From Candidatus Obscuribacter sp. (lineage in GTDB: Bacteria > Cyanobacteriota > Vampirovibrionia > Obscuribacterales > Obscuribacteraceae): a stretch of 36,595 bases of DNA. The stretch is from NCBI GenBank assembly GCA_021772155.1, contig JADYXS010000037.1:1-36595 (forward strand), given 5' to 3'. Made by a program: the position numbers and the translations under genes. This document shows, in pieces, positions 24,671 through 35,115 of the stretch. The notes beneath the pieces were generated by a model that did no database searches, was not told the DNA's origin, and saw only the letters and a list, made by a program, of their open reading frames with translations. Each line of letters begins with the position of its first letter. Positions within the stretch are counted from its first letter, which is position 1.

Positions 24671-26284
24671 GTGAATCACTACGCAATCAAGGTGTGCGCA
24701 GTATTTTTGGCAGCAGCCGCATCGCTGGTGCCGACGGCAGGAATATGCGCAGACGCAAAGCGGCCCAACATCATCTTCATTATGGGCGACGATATCGGCT
24801 GGTTTAACATCGGTGCCTATCACCAAGGAATGATGTCCGGCAGGACGCCAAATTTGGATAGGCTGGCGTCAGAAGGAATGCGTTTTACTGATTACTATGC
24901 AGAAGCAAGTTGCACAGCTGGACGCGCAAACTTCATTACCGGTGAACTGCCAATTCGCACGGGGATGACGACCGTTGGCCAAGCCGGCTCGTCAACGGGG
25001 CTTCCGGAACAAGCCGTGACAATTGCCACGGCCCTGAAATCCAATGGCTATGCAACCGGGCAGTTTGGCAAAAATCACCTTGGCGACTTGAACAAATTCC
25101 TACCAACAGTTCATGGCTTCGACGAATTCTTTGGCTATCTGTATCACTTAGATGCCATGGAAGATCCGGCTCACGCAAATTATCCGCAAAATCTGAAAGA
25201 CACTGTTGGCCCGCGGAACATGTTGCACACCTGGGCTACCGATGCTGATGATGCCACAGTGCAACCACGCTGGGGCAAAGTCGGCAAACAAAAAATCGAA
25301 GACGCCGGAACGCTTTATCCCAAACGCATGGAAACAGTGGATGACGAGATTCTCGACAACACCATTAAGTTCATGGACAAAGCACGAGCCCAAGGCAAGC
25401 CTTTTTTCACCTGGCTTAACCCCACACGCATGCACATCGTTACGCATCTTTCCGACAAGTATCAGGACATGCGCAACGCGGAAAACAGCTGGAGTGAAGA
25501 AGAAGCCGGAATGGCGCAGCTCGATGACATCGTTGGTTCAGTAATGAGCTACCTCAAGAAAAATGGCATCGATGACAACACAATTGTTGTATTCAGCACC
25601 GATAATGGCACCGAAAACTTCACTTGGCCAGATGGCGGGCAAACGCCGTTTGCTGGCGCCAAAGGTACTGCGCTTGAAGGCGGTTTCCGAGTTCCATGCA
25701 TGGTGCGCTGGCCAGGAAAAGTACCGGCAGGCAAAGTGGAAAACAGCATCGTGTCCGGGCTTGACTGGTTTCCGACATTTGTAGCTGCAGCTGGAAATCC
25801 AAACATCGTAGACGAGCTGAAGGCTGGCACACAACTTAGCGGTACCAATTACAGGGTCCATTTAGATGGCTACAACCAATTGGATCTAATCACCGGAAAG
25901 GGTCCTTCTAAGCGTCACGAAATCTTGTATTTCACCGAAAGCACACTCGGAGCCGCACGTATTGATGATTACAAATACCGCTTCACCGATCAGCCAAACG
26001 GCTGGCTTGGTGCCACCCAGAAAGTGGATTGGCCTATTCTGACGAATCTTCGCCTCGATCCTTTTGAGCGAACTGGAATGTCCAACGGTCGAACAGGTTC
26101 GCTTGCCTACTACAACTGGTTTGTTTACCAATTCTGGCGCTTCGTTTTCGTGCAAAAGGAAATAGCCAAAACTGCCCAAACCTTCCTGGATTTTCCACCG
26201 ATGCAAAAAGGTGCAAGTTTCAACATGGAAGCTATCAAGCAGAAACTTGAAGAGCAGATGAATGCGCAGGGCAAAATCAATTAA
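24671..26284 (+). CDS. Exported arylsulfatase (formylglycine-dependent)
   Basis: The protein has 537 residues from GTG 24671, with AGGAG about 9 bp upstream. The frame is open to 24593, but the GTG gives a clean signal peptide (VNHYAIKVCAVFLAAAASLV, cleaved near ICADA). Sulfatase motifs are NIIFIMGDDIGW (metal-binding Asp pair), SCTAGRANF (C-x-A-x-R, whose Cys is oxidised to formylglycine), GQFGKNHLGD (active-site Lys/His) and FSTDNGTE (metal-binding Asp/Asn). It should hydrolyse sulfate esters in the periplasm or outside; the substrate cannot be told from sequence. The formylglycine-generating enzyme lies next downstream. Confidence 0.93.
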   Translation: MNHYAIKVCAVFLAAAASLVPTAGICADAKRPNIIFIMGDDIGWFNIGAYHQGMMSGRTPNLDRLASEGMRFTDYYAEASCTAGRANFITGELPIRTGMTTVGQAGSSTGLPEQAVTIATALKSNGYATGQFGKNHLGDLNKFLPTVHGFDEFFGYLYHLDAMEDPAHANYPQNLKDTVGPRNMLHTWATDADDATVQPRWGKVGKQKIEDAGTLYPKRMETVDDEILDNTIKFMDKARAQGKPFFTWLNPTRMHIVTHLSDKYQDMRNAENSWSEEEAGMAQLDDIVGSVMSYLKKNGIDDNTIVVFSTDNGTENFTWPDGGQTPFAGAKGTALEGGFRVPCMVRWPGKVPAGKVENSIVSGLDWFPTFVAAAGNPNIVDELKAGTQLSGTNYRVHLDGYNQLDLITGKGPSKRHEILYFTESTLGAARIDDYKYRFTDQPNGWLGATQKVDWPILTNLRLDPFERTGMSNGRTGSLAYYNWFVYQFWRFVFVQKEIAKTAQTFLDFPPMQKGASFNMEAIKQKLEEQMNAQGKIN

Positions 26285-26325
26285 AAAGGGCAACAATTGA
26301 TGTGTTGTCATCGATGGCAGATAAT

Positions 26326-26359
26326 CGGCAGAACCGCGGCAATTGCCGCGGTTCTGCCG
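26326..26359. repeat. Perfect 34-bp palindrome between sulfatase and FGE genes
   Basis: The half-site CGGCAGAACCGCGGC (15 bp) is mirrored around AATT with no mismatch. No T-tract follows, so it is not a typical intrinsic terminator; it could slow transcription, stabilise the sulfatase mRNA end, or bind a dimeric regulator. It differs in sequence from the A-F repeats. Confidence 0.85.
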
Positions 26360-26506
26360 TGCGCGAATATGGGTACGGAGCCAATTCCCAAATCGGCACA
26401 TTTCCCGATGCCTTGCTGCAGGAAGCGAATAAGCGCGTCTGGGTAGTGATCAGCATGAAAGATAATTGGAAACGCATCTTTTCTTGGTAAGGTTATTGGC
26501 TTGATA

Positions 26507-27610
26507 ATGAACGAATGCGTGCACAAAACAATCTTCTCGTGCCTCAGCCTACTCTTAATGAACGCAGCGGTGTTCCCGCCGGCTCTAGCCGCCGGTGCTT
26601 CACATTTCGCACCGACGATTTCTAACAAGACGAAAGCACCGGCGGCCGCGCCCAAAGGCATGGTCTGGATCCCCGGCGGCGAATTTTCCATGGGCAGCGA
26701 AGATCCAACTACTGGCACAGTTTGCGGTGGGCACGAGCCCATGCGCGATGCGCGGCCAGTTCACCGCACCTATGTCGACGGCTTCTGGATCGACAAAACT
26801 GAGGTTACCAACGAGCAGTTCGAAAAATTCGTGAAAGCGACCGGGTATCGAACCATTGCAGAAATCGCACCGACAAAAGAAGAATTTCCCACCGCGCCCA
26901 AAGAGAATCTTGTCGCCGGTTCTACGGTTTTCACGCCGACGGCAAGGCCTGTGGCACTGCAAAATATGTATCAGTGGTGGCGCTACCAACACGGCGCAAA
27001 CTGGCGGCATCCAGAGGGCCCCAAAAGCAGCCTGAACGGCCGTGAAAAGTATCCGGTCGTACAGGTCGCGTACCCCGATGCGATGGCTTATGCCAAGTGG
27101 GCCGGCAAGCGCCTGCCGACGGAGGCCGAATGGGAATTCGCTGCGCGAGGTGGGCGGGCCGGAGAGATTTACTCATGGGGAAACGATCTCAAACCTGTCG
27201 GCAAGTGGATGGCAAACATCTACGAGGGGAAATTTCCGGTCAAAGATACCGGCGCTGACGGCTTCGTCGGCGTTGCACCAGTGGCTCAGTTTCCGGCCAA
27301 TAGGTATGGTCTGTATGACACTGCAGGCAATGTTTGGGAATGGTGCAGCGACTGGTATCGCGCAGACTATTACGCACAACTAGCCACACAGAACGAGGGC
27401 GTGGTGCGAAACCCACAAGGGCCTGACTCAGCATGGGATCCTGTTGAACCCAAAGAAAAAAAGCGCATCCACCGAGGCGGCTCGTTCCTCTGCACAGACC
27501 AATACTGCACGCGTTACATGGTCGGCACTCGGGGCAAAGGTGAAGTCACCACAGCCGGAAATCACCTCGGATTTCGCTGCGTGCAGCCGGTCAAACTTAC
27601 AAAAAGATAA
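26507..27610 (+). CDS. Exported formylglycine-generating enzyme (SUMF1/FGE family)
   Basis: The protein has 367 residues from ATG 26507; a TTG two codons earlier is possible, and the ribosome site is weak in both cases. A signal peptide (about TIFSCLSLLLMNAAVFPPAL, then AAG) is followed by the FGE-sulfatase domain. GMVWIPGGEFSMGS, TEVTNEQFEKFV, RLPTEAEWEFAARGG and NVWEWCSDWY are family signatures. GGSFLCTDQYCTRYM contains the two active-site cysteines (C-x4-C) of true oxygen- and copper-dependent FGEs, which many SUMF1-like proteins lack. It would convert the Cys of SCTAGR in the adjacent sulfatase to formylglycine. Because both have signal peptides, activation would take place after export. 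Confidence 0.9.
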   Translation: MNECVHKTIFSCLSLLLMNAAVFPPALAAGASHFAPTISNKTKAPAAAPKGMVWIPGGEFSMGSEDPTTGTVCGGHEPMRDARPVHRTYVDGFWIDKTEVTNEQFEKFVKATGYRTIAEIAPTKEEFPTAPKENLVAGSTVFTPTARPVALQNMYQWWRYQHGANWRHPEGPKSSLNGREKYPVVQVAYPDAMAYAKWAGKRLPTEAEWEFAARGGRAGEIYSWGNDLKPVGKWMANIYEGKFPVKDTGADGFVGVAPVAQFPANRYGLYDTAGNVWEWCSDWYRADYYAQLATQNEGVVRNPQGPDSAWDPVEPKEKKRIHRGGSFLCTDQYCTRYMVGTRGKGEVTTAGNHLGFRCVQPVKLTKR

Positions 27611-27735
27611 CTCGAATGCTGAGCAGCGCCCGATTGAAGTTACATTCCAAGGTCTTTAGGATCTGCCATGAGCTCTTTCCAAAACCCGCTGACATCGGCA
27701 GCGTGTTTTCGCTCTTGTGATCAGGAGTCCTTTTT

Positions 27736-29142
27736 GTGATTTATCGAGCCGCATTTCATAGCACACGCCGATTGCCTGCTGTGTGCCTCATCATCATGCT
27801 TCTGCAGCTTGTTGCCCAATCCGGCACTATTAGCGCAGCCTCAGCGCAAGCCAGCTCCTCCAGGGACTTCAGCGCGCAATACACGGCTCTTACGAAGAAG
27901 ATTTTGCTTGCCGGAATTGAATTGGAACGGTTCAGCCTCAACTTTCGTATGGAAAGCGCAATGCAACCGAAGTTCCGCAGGTACACATATTTCCTTGCGC
28001 AGGAAACTGGGGCAGCGACAGGCTTAGCCTTCGAAGTTACCGGCACTAAGCAATTCGGCGAAGGGCGGAAACGTCTTCTCCGAGTCAACTTGCGCGCAGT
28101 AAGCAAATCACTCCGAGCGGCGGAAGTAGGCTCTATCATCGCCGCATCAGGATCATGCTTAGAGCTCAGCGGCAATTTGATTCAAGCGGTCAAGAATCGC
28201 CGGCACGGTTACGATCACAGATCGGCCAATGAATTTGTGGTATCAAAACTCAAAGAAATTGACGACCTACTGGCCCAACGATCAGCGCTCGTCGCTGCGA
28301 ACTTGGACCATCCGGCATATGAACGGGCCCTTGCTGAAGGCAAGGTTCTTAGTCTGGTACGTGACTCATTCATAAATGAGTATCGGCACTTCAGCGTTGA
28401 TACCAAAAGGTATATGGCTTACCAGAATTTGTTTTTCCTGCTGAACACGTCCTACAACACCGTCGGGGCAGTTGCGGCCGGAGTTGCTAACCGAGGGCTC
28501 ACCAAGCCCCGACTAACCGGACCGGCCAACATTCTATTCATCGTAGCCGGTGGACTAGCTACCGCCTCACCAATATTGAGCCAGGCCACAGGAAAGTTTA
28601 TGGGCTGGCAGCAAAGACGGTCTTTGGACAAGCAGTTAGGTGGACGGCCAAGCTTTGATGCCAGTGCACTATCTGCAGAAATCAAACACTTAGAAGCACT
28701 GGAAATTAATGCTGAGGGCAGCTTGATGCCTTCCCTACCTGCATCTCAGCGTCTCGCTATATACACAGAGTCAAGCGGACTCTTCTTGAAGCAGCTAGAA
28801 AGTGAAACCAAAACGATGAGGACACTTGAACAAGTAGCCATTCAAAACAGCGTTCTAGGTCCACTCATCGGCGGTACGCTGTTAACTCAAGGTATCGTCG
28901 GCACAGCCGGTTTCTACAAATACTTTCCAAACAGGCCAAAGAAGATATTCACGGCCTCTTTCGCAGGAGCAACCGTTGCCACTGTGGGAACCAGCATGGC
29001 AGTCGTCGGAAATGCCGCAACGTTGCTGGCAGGGCTGAGCAACGAACACAGCTTATCAAAGAAGAAGCAATTGCCGTCGCAATTAATCAAGGTCAGGCTT
29101 GCCCACCTCGATGATATGGAAAAAACCATCAGCGCGCTATGA
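27736..29142 (+). CDS. Uncharacterised exported membrane protein
   Basis: The protein has 468 residues from GTG 27736, preceded by AGGAG. A signal peptide or first helix (LPAVCLIIMLLQLVAQSGTI) is followed by a basic helical region and then about four hydrophobic segments: LFFLLNTSYNTVGAVAAGV, ILFIVAGGLATASPIL, LGPLIGGTLLTQGIVGTAG and the Ala/Val/Gly-rich block near 28966-29034. Between segments two and three there is a long, charged, helical stretch (EIKHLEALEINAEG onward). I do not recognise the family. It stands alone on its strand and ends toward a convergent small gene. Confidence 0.7.
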   Translation: MIYRAAFHSTRRLPAVCLIIMLLQLVAQSGTISAASAQASSSRDFSAQYTALTKKILLAGIELERFSLNFRMESAMQPKFRRYTYFLAQETGAATGLAFEVTGTKQFGEGRKRLLRVNLRAVSKSLRAAEVGSIIAASGSCLELSGNLIQAVKNRRHGYDHRSANEFVVSKLKEIDDLLAQRSALVAANLDHPAYERALAEGKVLSLVRDSFINEYRHFSVDTKRYMAYQNLFFLLNTSYNTVGAVAAGVANRGLTKPRLTGPANILFIVAGGLATASPILSQATGKFMGWQQRRSLDKQLGGRPSFDASALSAEIKHLEALEINAEGSLMPSLPASQRLAIYTESSGLFLKQLESETKTMRTLEQVAIQNSVLGPLIGGTLLTQGIVGTAGFYKYFPNRPKKIFTASFAGATVATVGTSMAVVGNAATLLAGLSNEHSLSKKKQLPSQLIKVRLAHLDDMEKTISAL

Positions 29143-29234
29143 GCGACGCCATAACTAATCGAAATCTCTATGTGGCAAACAATCATCCGTCTTTAACGAA
29201 CTCAGGCATGATATCTCGCTGAGCGATTTTCAAC

Positions 29235-29278
29235 AAATAGTCGATGCTGAACTTGTTATCGTTCAACATCGACTATTT
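29235..29278. terminator. Inverted repeat between convergent genes, likely bidirectional terminator
   Basis: AAATAGTCGATG (29235-29246) pairs perfectly with CATCGACTATTT (29267-29278), with an inner GAAC/GTTC pairing. It lies between the convergent ends at 29142 and 29316. The flanking T-tracts are short, so its strength is uncertain. Confidence 0.55.
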
Positions 29279-29315
29279 AAGCTCAAACTAGCGGATACCG
29301 TGGTCGGGCGAGCTC

Positions 29316-29564
29316 TTATTGTTTTTGTGCTTGCGCTTTGGCTTCGGCTTTAGCGGCTTTCTCTTGTGCTTTTTCAGCTTTCTTAGCAGCGCGCCCAGCG
29401 CGAAGCGTATGTCCCTTGGCGACCTGTTCATTGGCTTTGTTTTGTGCTGCAGCTGCTTTGGCGTCGGCCTTAGCTGCGTCCGCAGCCGCATCTCCTGCCA
29501 ATGCTGGAAGCGCATATCCGCCTACCAAGCTGGCCAAAGTGCACAAAGTCAGAATCAATTTCAT
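29316..29564 (-). CDS. Small secreted Ala/Lys-rich protein
   Basis: The protein has 82 residues, with GGAGA upstream of the ATG at 29564. A clear signal peptide (MKLILTLCTLASLVGGYALP, then ALAGDA) is followed by a mature part almost wholly of Ala, Lys, Glu and Gln (AAKADAKAAAAQNKANEQVA, then KKAEKAQEKAAKAEAKAQAQ), predicted as one long charged helix or coiled coil. There are no cysteines in the mature part. The function is unknown; such proteins are often periplasmic or wall-associated. Confidence 0.75.
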   Translation of the reverse strand: MKLILTLCTLASLVGGYALPALAGDAAADAAKADAKAAAAQNKANEQVAKGHTLRAGRAAKKAEKAQEKAAKAEAKAQAQKQ

Positions 29565-29864
29565 TTGGAATCTCCAATCAGTTGTATTCGATGCAACTGA
29601 GGCAAATTTGGAATCGCCACAGTTTTTATCTGGGGATTCTAGCCGATAATAAACTCAATCCGCTACAGGTTAAGGAACAAAAGCGAAGTAGGCGAAAATG
29701 AGTTCTGATATCGGTGCCGGCGGGACGCCAGCGCTCCCAGGTGGTGGCAACGCGCCATGCGCCGCCTTGGTAAACCAGCGACGTAACAGGACAAACGAAC
29801 CGAACAGTATGTAAAGTGTTCCGATGTATAGGATTGCTCGTGCTATACAACCTAAGCTACATTC
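29565..29864. other. Intergenic region with repeat half-element E
   Basis: This region separates the divergent small secreted protein gene and the phosphatidyltransferase gene. Apart from repeat half E at 29716 I see no coding frame or RNA gene. Promoters for both neighbours should lie here. Confidence 0.45.
29716..29741. repeat. Half-element of the GC-rich repeat, copy E
   Basis: GCCGGCGGGACGCCAGCGCT followed by CCCAGG matches the right arm of A/D with one change (CCGGC to CCAGC). Only this half is present, in the gap before the CDP-alcohol phosphatidyltransferase gene. Confidence 0.75.
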
Positions 29865-30548
29865 ATGCAGAAATTACTAGAGAACGAATTCATGGCGAAC
29901 GAGGACATCAGCAGAAGACCTATAAAGGCTCGTTCTGCATCCTGGTCGCACTCCCTTGCTCTGAAAATAGCAAACATGGGCGTGACACCTAATCAGGTGT
30001 CAGTTCTAAGCGCCGTTGCCGCGTCGATCTCCGCTGGTCTTATGGCTGTAACAAAAATATTGCCCCCTGCTCTACAGCCTGTCTTGCTCGTGCTCGCGGC
30101 ATTGTTTATACAACTGCGCCTCCTGTGCAATCTACTGGATGGCATGATGGCCGTCGAAGGTGGCAAGAAATCAACGACAGGCGAACTCTATAACGAATTG
30201 CCGGATCGGGTATCTGATACCGTGATACTCGTAGCGGCAGGTTACACCTCCAATGCGGGAATTTTGGGCATCGAGCTAGGCTGGCTTAGCGCCTTACTTG
30301 CACTAGCCACCGCCTATGTTCGAGCATTCGGCGCGCAGTGCACTGGTAAGCAGGACTTTTGCGGACCAATGGCAAAACAGCATCGAATGTTTGTGATGAC
30401 CATCGCGTTGATCGCAGCGGCTGCACTCTCGGGGATCGGAGGCGCGCGGCCCATTCTGTTGATCGCACTTGGCTTAATATCTGTGGGCAGCGCTGTAACC
30501 TGCGTACGCAGGATCGCGCGCATAGCCAAGACGCTGAAAAGCGGCTGA
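29865..30548 (+). CDS. CDP-alcohol phosphatidyltransferase family membrane protein
   Basis: The protein has 227 residues; ATG 29865 or the ATG at 29892 could be the start, neither with a strong ribosome site. It has several hydrophobic helices and the family's catalytic region, LLDGMMAVEGGKKSTTGELY then NELPDRVSD. Against the usual DG-x2-AR-x8-G-x3-D-x3-D pattern, the Arg is Val and the third Asp is Asn, while two further acidic residues (D in LPDR and in VSD) follow. It is therefore a variant subgroup. It would transfer a phospho-alcohol from a CDP-linked donor in the membrane; which alcohol is unknown. It ends 8 bp from the stop of the convergent glgX. Confidence 0.8.
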   Translation: MQKLLENEFMANEDISRRPIKARSASWSHSLALKIANMGVTPNQVSVLSAVAASISAGLMAVTKILPPALQPVLLVLAALFIQLRLLCNLLDGMMAVEGGKKSTTGELYNELPDRVSDTVILVAAGYTSNAGILGIELGWLSALLALATAYVRAFGAQCTGKQDFCGPMAKQHRMFVMTIALIAAAALSGIGGARPILLIALGLISVGSAVTCVRRIARIAKTLKSG

Positions 30549-30555
30549 AAGAAAG

Positions 30556-32748
30556 TTAGACGCTATCTTCGGTAGATGGACCTGTTGCATCGTGACATGC
30601 GAACACCGTAACTGTCCTGGGTTGCGCTAGAAACTCTTCCCCGGCTTCCCATGTGCGCATCTCGACAGTTTCGCTGGTGTCTAGAAGCAGGTCCCACTCA
30701 TCGTGCTCTTCATGCTGCGGAAGAACGAAGGGAACATCCACATGAGAAGCATTGCAGATCAATAACAATGACTGACTGTGCGCGCGCTCCTCAGTCACCG
30801 GATCGTATTCTTCCAGGCCTGATCCTTCAAGCAACATTGCGATACTCTTTAGTTCGGAGTCGTCCCAGTTTTTTGCTTGCATCAGCTCACCATCGGGGCG
30901 CAGCCAGAGAACTTCATTAGTCCAATCGCCTGTCTCATTCAGTTGTCCGCGAAAGAAATCTTTCCGGTGAATCACCATGAGCTTCTTGCGGATGCCTGCC
31001 ACTTTGCGAACAAATTCCAGAAAGTTTTGATCGTCTTCCGACAGATCCCAGTTGTACCAACTGATTTCGTTGTCCTGGCAATAGGCATTATTGTTGCCAT
31101 TCTGCGTTCGTCCCAACTCATCACCACCGCTGATCATGGGCACGCCGATGGAAAGCAACAATATGGCCATGAAATTGCGCTTTTGTTGGTAGCGTAATGC
31201 GTTTATTTCTTTATTGGCAGTTTGTCCTTCGGCTCCGTGATTCCAACTGTTGTTATGGTTGTCACCATCCCTGCTGTTCTCGCCGTTGGCTTGATTATGT
31301 TTGTGGTTATAGCTGACAAGATCGTGAAGCGTAAAGCCATCATGAGCGGTGACAAAATTTATGCTTGCATGCGGTCGACGCCCATTCTTCTCGTACAGAT
31401 CACTGCTACCAGTCAGTCGCGTCGCCGTTTCACCAAGCACGGCAGAATCACCCTTCAGAAATCGACGAACAGTATCTCGGTACTTGCCGTTCCACTCGGT
31501 CCACAGAACAGGGAAATTGCCAACCTGGTATCCGCCTTCGCCCACATCCCACGGTTCCGCAATCAGCTTGACACGCGAGATCACAGGATCCTGCTGAATT
31601 ACATCGAAGAAAGACGAAAGGTGGTCTACGTCAAACAACTCGCGCGCGAGCGCGCTTGCAAGGTCGAAGCGAAAACCATCGACGTGCATCTCCTCCACCC
31701 AATAGCGCAAACTATCCATCATCAACTGCAAGACACGAGGATGCCGCATGTTCAGCGTGTTGCCGCAGCCGGTGTAATCCATGTAATAACGCTCATTGTC
31801 GGGAACAACACGGTAGTAAGCCAGGTTGTCCAGGCCGCGGAAGCATAGTGTCGGACCAAGATGACTTCCCTCGACGGTGTGGTTATACACCACATCCAGT
31901 ATCACCTCAATTCCAGCGGCATGCAATGCACGAACCATCATTTTGAATTCTTGTATTTGATCGGTCGGGCTGCCCGAAACCGACGAGAATCGTGTGTCCG
32001 GTGCAAAGTATGAAAGCGTGTTGTAGCCCCAATAGTCACTAAGATTTTTCTCTGGCAGATTTCGACTGTTGACGCGATAGTGCACAGGCATCAACTCGAT
32101 TGCTGTGACACCAAGTTTAGTGAGATGTTTGATCACAGGCTGACTCGCCACACCAGCGTAGGTGCCCCTCAATTCTGGTGGCACGTCAGGATGCATAGCA
32201 GTTAGGCCTTTTACATGCGCCTCATAGATGATGGTTTTGTTCCACGGAATATCCGGGCGTTTGTCTTCGCCCCAAACGAAGGACGGATCAACAACCGCGC
32301 AAAGAGGAGCATAGGCCGCGTTGTCCGTATCATCAAAAGACAGATCGGCATCCTTATGTTCTACTTTATAGCCGAACAAGCTATCGTCCCACCGCGGATG
32401 GCGAACAATTGCCTTGGCGTAAGGGTCAGCGAGCAATTTGTTCGGGTTGAAGCGCAACCCATTTTCCGGATCATACGGACCGTAGGCGCGAAACCCGTAA
32501 ATCTGGCCGGGACGAATATCTTTCATATAACAATGCCACACGTAGGCGTCGCGTTCAGGCAGTGCAATACGATGGCTCTCGCTTGTAGACTCAACTGAGT
32601 CGAATAAGCAAAGTTCAATCCTTGTGGCATTCTCAGAAAAGATAGCGAAATTAACCCCAAGCCCATCCCACGTGGCGCCAAGCGGGTAAGGCTTACCCCC
32701 TTGAACTTTTACCGTTGCATAACCCGTGGATTGGTCAGTAGTCTGCAT
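30556..32748 (-). CDS. glgX: Glycogen debranching enzyme GlgX (isoamylase type)
   Basis: The enzyme hydrolyses alpha-1,6 branches of glycogen or limit dextrin. It has 730 residues from ATG 32748; TTG 32769 would add seven. The N-terminal CBM48-like part (PLGATWDGLGVNFAIFSENA) is followed by a GH13 barrel with nucleophile D362 in VDGFRFDLASALARE, acid/base E398 in LIAEPWDVG, and FVTAHDGFTLHDLVSYN containing the third Asp. GGDELGRTQNGNNNAYCQD is typical of GlgX. The C-terminal beta-domain is complete. It complements TreS-Mak and GlgB at 5-10 kb, though it is not in their operon. Confidence 0.95.
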   Translation of the reverse strand: MQTTDQSTGYATVKVQGGKPYPLGATWDGLGVNFAIFSENATRIELCLFDSVESTSESHRIALPERDAYVWHCYMKDIRPGQIYGFRAYGPYDPENGLRFNPNKLLADPYAKAIVRHPRWDDSLFGYKVEHKDADLSFDDTDNAAYAPLCAVVDPSFVWGEDKRPDIPWNKTIIYEAHVKGLTAMHPDVPPELRGTYAGVASQPVIKHLTKLGVTAIELMPVHYRVNSRNLPEKNLSDYWGYNTLSYFAPDTRFSSVSGSPTDQIQEFKMMVRALHAAGIEVILDVVYNHTVEGSHLGPTLCFRGLDNLAYYRVVPDNERYYMDYTGCGNTLNMRHPRVLQLMMDSLRYWVEEMHVDGFRFDLASALARELFDVDHLSSFFDVIQQDPVISRVKLIAEPWDVGEGGYQVGNFPVLWTEWNGKYRDTVRRFLKGDSAVLGETATRLTGSSDLYEKNGRRPHASINFVTAHDGFTLHDLVSYNHKHNQANGENSRDGDNHNNSWNHGAEGQTANKEINALRYQQKRNFMAILLLSIGVPMISGGDELGRTQNGNNNAYCQDNEISWYNWDLSEDDQNFLEFVRKVAGIRKKLMVIHRKDFFRGQLNETGDWTNEVLWLRPDGELMQAKNWDDSELKSIAMLLEGSGLEEYDPVTEERAHSQSLLLICNASHVDVPFVLPQHEEHDEWDLLLDTSETVEMRTWEAGEEFLAQPRTVTVFACHDATGPSTEDSV

Positions 32749-33036
32749 ATTGGATACCAGAAGGTACAAGGACGGACACGGGGAACTGCTTGAGCGGTTG
32801 AGACGCGCTTAGCGATTCTTGCGCATTGATTGTATCCCCTGTCAGCAGATTCTTGAATCATTGGCCTGCCAATTCCGGCTTCAAAGTAACGGAACTGCCT
32901 GCGAACACTCCCGAAAACGCGGCGCCGGCATCTTGCCGAAACTAATTGAAGTTTGTCGCCACAGGTGCCGCCAGGACGGCGGCTCTCCCAGGTAAAAGCC
33001 CCAAGCGGGAGGGGACAGGCCCCTTCCAGTTAGCAC
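32749..33036. other. Intergenic region upstream of glgX
   Basis: This region holds repeat half F (32967) and otherwise no coding frame. It must carry the glgX promoter, since groEL upstream on the same strand ends in a strong terminator at 33037-33067. Confidence 0.4.
32967..32992. repeat. Half-element variant of the GC-rich repeat, copy F
   Basis: GCCGCCAGGACGGCGGCTCT followed by CCCAGG has the layout of the right arm, but both sides of its inner stem have changed together (GCCGGCG/CGCCGGC in A becomes GCCGCC/GGCGGC). Base pairing is kept, which suggests selection on the folded form. Confidence 0.6.
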
Positions 33037-33067
33037 AAAAAGGGTGAGGCAGAATGCCTCACCCTTT
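33030..33067 (-). terminator. Rho-independent terminator of groESL
   Basis: On the minus strand, AAAGGGTGAGGCA pairs with TGCCTCACCCTTT (13 bp, 3-nt loop; 33039-33067), followed by a run of T (complement of AAAAA at 33037-33041). It lies 26 bp past the groEL stop. Confidence 0.88.
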
Positions 33068-33092
33068 CAATTTTAGCTAACGATGACTTCGC

Positions 33093-34745
<1,653 letters not shown>

Positions 34746-34767
34746 TTAAACGGTTAGTCAAACTGGA

Positions 34768-34786
34768 GGCGTAGCACTACTACGCC
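34768..34786 (-). promoter_or_regulatory. Hairpin in the groES-groEL spacer
   Basis: GGCGTAG/CTACGCC (7 bp, 5-nt loop) lies just after the groES stop. There is no T-tract, so the role is more likely mRNA processing or stability that adjusts the GroES:GroEL ratio than termination. Confidence 0.45.
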
Positions 34787-34803
34787 CCGGATAAAGAACT
34801 TTC

Positions 34804-35115
34804 TTAGGCGATGATTGCGAGAATATCGCGTTCGAACAATATGGTGTATTCAACACCTTCGATTTTGACTTCTGTGCCGGAATACTTAGCGAAAAGGACT
34901 TTGTCCCCAGCTTTCAATTCCATCGGGCAGCGTTTGCCAGCATCGTCAAGCTTACCTGGGCCTACTGCCAGAACTTCGCCTTGTTGGGGCTTTTCTTTGG
35001 CTGTGTCAGGAAGCACGATGCCACCGGCGGTCTTTTCTTCAGCTTCGAGCTTGCGCACGACCACACGATCGGCCAATGGTTTTAAGTTCAGTTTAGTAGC
35101 AGCAGTTGTAGCCAA
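34804..35115 (-). CDS. groES: Co-chaperonin GroES (Hsp10), TTG start
   Basis: GroES caps GroEL. The protein has 103 residues from TTG 35115: the frame reads [20 protein letters not shown], and AGGAGG (35124-35129) lies 8 bp upstream of the TTG. No ATG fits better, because the open frame further upstream (to 35199) runs across the ribosome site. GroES signatures are [20 protein letters not shown], the mobile-loop [16 protein letters not shown], and [16 protein letters not shown]. The N-terminus is about 7 residues longer than usual. I see no CIRCE inverted repeat (TTAGCACTC-type) upstream, so HrcA control is not evident. Confidence 0.95.
   Translation of the reverse strand: MATTAATKLNLKPLADRVVVRKLEAEEKTAGGIVLPDTAKEKPQQGEVLAVGPGKLDDAGKRCPMELKAGDKVLFAKYSGTEVKIEGVEYTILFERDILAIIA

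Noticed and set aside
26302-26490. 62-codon ORF between sulfatase and FGE genes
   Set aside because: It has no ribosome site, and its first part is formed by the perfect palindrome; no recognised family.
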